From: an uncultured Lachnospiraceae bacterium
GTDB lineage: Bacteria; Bacillota_A; Clostridia; Lachnospirales; Lachnospiraceae
Assembly: GCA_946621895.1 (NCBI GenBank)
Contig: CAMOOZ010000093.1
Span: forward strand, 1-7,524
Reading direction: 5' to 3'
Length of the DNA: 7,524 bases
This document shows positions 6,552 through 7,524 of this stretch, in pieces; positions within the stretch are counted from its first letter, which is position 1; each line of letters opens with the position of its first letter. The notes under the pieces are model-generated. The model was not told the DNA's origin. It saw nothing but the letters and a program-made list of their open reading frames with translations, and did no database searches. The position numbers and the translations under genes are program-made.

Positions 6552-7103
6552 ATGGAAAAAGAACGGATGAACGAGCTGGTAAAGCAGGCGGCAAAAATGG
6601 ACAGCGGCTCACCTGCCGCGTTTGCGGCGCTTTATGAGGAGGTGTACAGGGGGCTTTATAAGCAGGCCCTCTATGCACTGGGAAATGTTCAGGACGCGGA
6701 GAATGCCTGTTCCGATGCGGTTCTGGATGCCTATCAGGGGATCGGAGGCCTGCGGGAGGAAGGCGCCTTTAAGGCCTGGATCTTCCGCATTCTGACAATG
6801 AAGATCAAAAAAAGACAGGCGCAGCTGATTGCTGAAAGAGAGCGTCTTTCACCGGGCGCCCTTGAGGAGTATGAGGGTGAAGCCGCCGCGGATCCGGCCT
6901 ACGGAAGGACGCTGGACAGGGATCAGCTGAAGCCCGCCTTTGCGGTGCTTTCCCCGGAGGAGAGAAATATCGTGCTGCTGCGCGCCGTGGGCGGGTTTGA
7001 AAGCGATGAGATCGGAGACCTGCTGGAGATCAACCGAAATACGGTCCGGTCCAAATACGCCAGGGCTTTGGGAAAAATGCGGGAAGCGCTGACGGCAGAG
7101 TAA
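6552..7103 (+). CDS. RNA polymerase sigma factor, sigma-70 family, ECF type
   Basis: This 183-residue protein has the two-domain ECF layout. Region 2 spans about 20-88 (FAALYEEVYRGLY, then DAENACSDAVLDAY and AFKAWIFRIL), which binds core RNA polymerase and the -10 element. A charged linker follows. Region 4 spans about 125-178 (LSPEERNIVLLRAVGGF, then a helix-turn-helix SDEIGDLLEINRNTVRSKYARAL), which reads the -35. Regions 1.2 and 3 are absent, as expected for ECF factors. The start at 6552 is preceded by AAAGGG (6535-6540) at a long 11-base spacing; ATG 6567 is a less likely alternative because no SD precedes it. The next gene encodes a single-pass membrane protein with an anti-sigma-like N-terminus, so activity is probably controlled by sequestration at the membrane. 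The regulon is unknown. Confidence 0.93.
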   Translation: MEKERMNELVKQAAKMDSGSPAAFAALYEEVYRGLYKQALYALGNVQDAENACSDAVLDAYQGIGGLREEGAFKAWIFRILTMKIKKRQAQLIAERERLSPGALEEYEGEAAADPAYGRTLDRDQLKPAFAVLSPEERNIVLLRAVGGFESDEIGDLLEINRNTVRSKYARALGKMREALTAE

Positions 7104-7175
7104 GGAAAAGCCTATTTCGTTGAGGAAAAATACCGGAACAGAGAAGAAAAGGCGCAGGGAATGGAGGAGAAGGAT

Positions 7176-7524
7176 ATGGATAATAAAGAGATGGAAAACA
7201 ACGTTTCCGGAAATGAAGGGGAGCTTGCGGAAATGGAAAAGCAGATCCGGGACGCCGCGCCCGAGATCCCGGAGAGTCTGAAGCCGGATAATATCGAAGC
7301 CAGGCTGAAGGCATTGCCGGAAAGCCCGGAAAACCGCTCCGGCGAGAGAGGATCAGGCGGAGCTTCCTCTGTCAGACGCTTTGTCTATCCGCTGCTGGCG
7401 GCGGCATCTCTCTTTCTGGTATTCGGGATCGGCCTTTTTGTGGGGAAAAGCGCGCCGGGGAGAAATCCCGCAGGGCTAAACGGGGCAGCGCAGGAAGCGG
7501 CATCGGTTCCCGGAGATCGTCAGC
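7176..7524 (+). CDS. Probable membrane anti-sigma factor (3' partial)
   Basis: The frame is open from ATG 7176 to the window end (116 codons visible) and begins 72 bp after the sigma-factor stop, same strand. The visible part has a charged N-terminal cytoplasmic segment (residues 1-68) with the motif PEIPESLKPDNIEARL (29-44), then one hydrophobic segment at about 69-89 (FVYPLLAAASLFLVFGIGLFVG) flanked by VRR before and K after, giving N-in/C-out topology. The extracellular part has barely started. From memory of clostridial genomes, proteins with an 'IPESLxPENIExxL' segment and one membrane helix often follow ECF sigma genes, sometimes with large outer sensor domains; this is inference. A strong SD (GGAGG, 7163-7167) lies eight bases upstream. 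ATG 7161 is in frame and would add five residues, but has a poorer SD. The zinc-binding HxxxCxxC signature is not present in the visible part. Confidence 0.75.
   Translation, partial: MDNKEMENNVSGNEGELAEMEKQIRDAAPEIPESLKPDNIEARLKALPESPENRSGERGSGGASSVRRFVYPLLAAASLFLVFGIGLFVGKSAPGRNPAGLNGAAQEAASVPGDRQ

Noticed and set aside
1..7524. CRISPR array, tRNA/rRNA, transposase, phage or toxin-antitoxin module
   Set aside because: No regularly spaced DNA repeats, cloverleaf sequences, transposase motifs or small paired genes of those families were seen on either strand.

Overview
The window looks like chromosomal DNA from a moderately GC-rich Gram-positive anaerobe of the class Clostridia, most plausibly Lachnospiraceae. 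This is inferred from family resemblance. The evidence is a wall-attached protein combining CAP, bacterial Ig-like and choline-binding-type repeats, strong AAGGAGG-type ribosome binding sites, a clostridial-style LuxS, and an ECF sigma factor followed by a membrane anti-sigma factor carrying an 'IPESLKPDNIEARL' motif. No database search was possible.

Layout. (1) Bases 2-3442 (+) are the 3' part of a very large surface protein whose start lies before the window: an acidic linker, a CAP/SCP domain, three to four Ig-like (BIG2) domains and a long C-terminal array of aromatic cell-wall-binding repeats. (2) Bases 3443-3589 are a non-coding gap between convergent genes, containing a 68-nt imperfect palindrome with two nested arms on the same dyad. 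(3) Bases 3590-4787 (-) are a two-gene operon, luxS then mtnN, one base apart. (4) Bases 4788-4864 are a compact divergent control region with a good luxS promoter and two separate inverted repeats. (5) Bases 4865-6454 (+) encode a polytopic membrane protein of the O-antigen ligase/polymerase type. (6) Bases 6455-6551 are a short intergenic region with a weak promoter candidate. (7) Bases 6552-7103 (+) encode an ECF-type sigma factor. (8) From 7176 to the window end runs the N-terminal half of its probable anti-sigma partner, with one membrane segment, cut by the window edge.

How the genes relate. MtnN and LuxS are consecutive enzymes of the activated methyl cycle: MtnN cleaves S-adenosylhomocysteine to adenine and S-ribosylhomocysteine, and LuxS converts the latter to homocysteine and DPD, the AI-2 precursor. 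The other genes share a cell-envelope theme: a wall-bound protein, a membrane glycan ligase/polymerase-like protein and an envelope-sensing sigma/anti-sigma pair. Nothing in the sequence proves they form one system. I see no phage, transposon, CRISPR, defence or RNA gene. The least ordinary signals are the dyad structures in the two gaps at 3443-3589 and 4788-4880.
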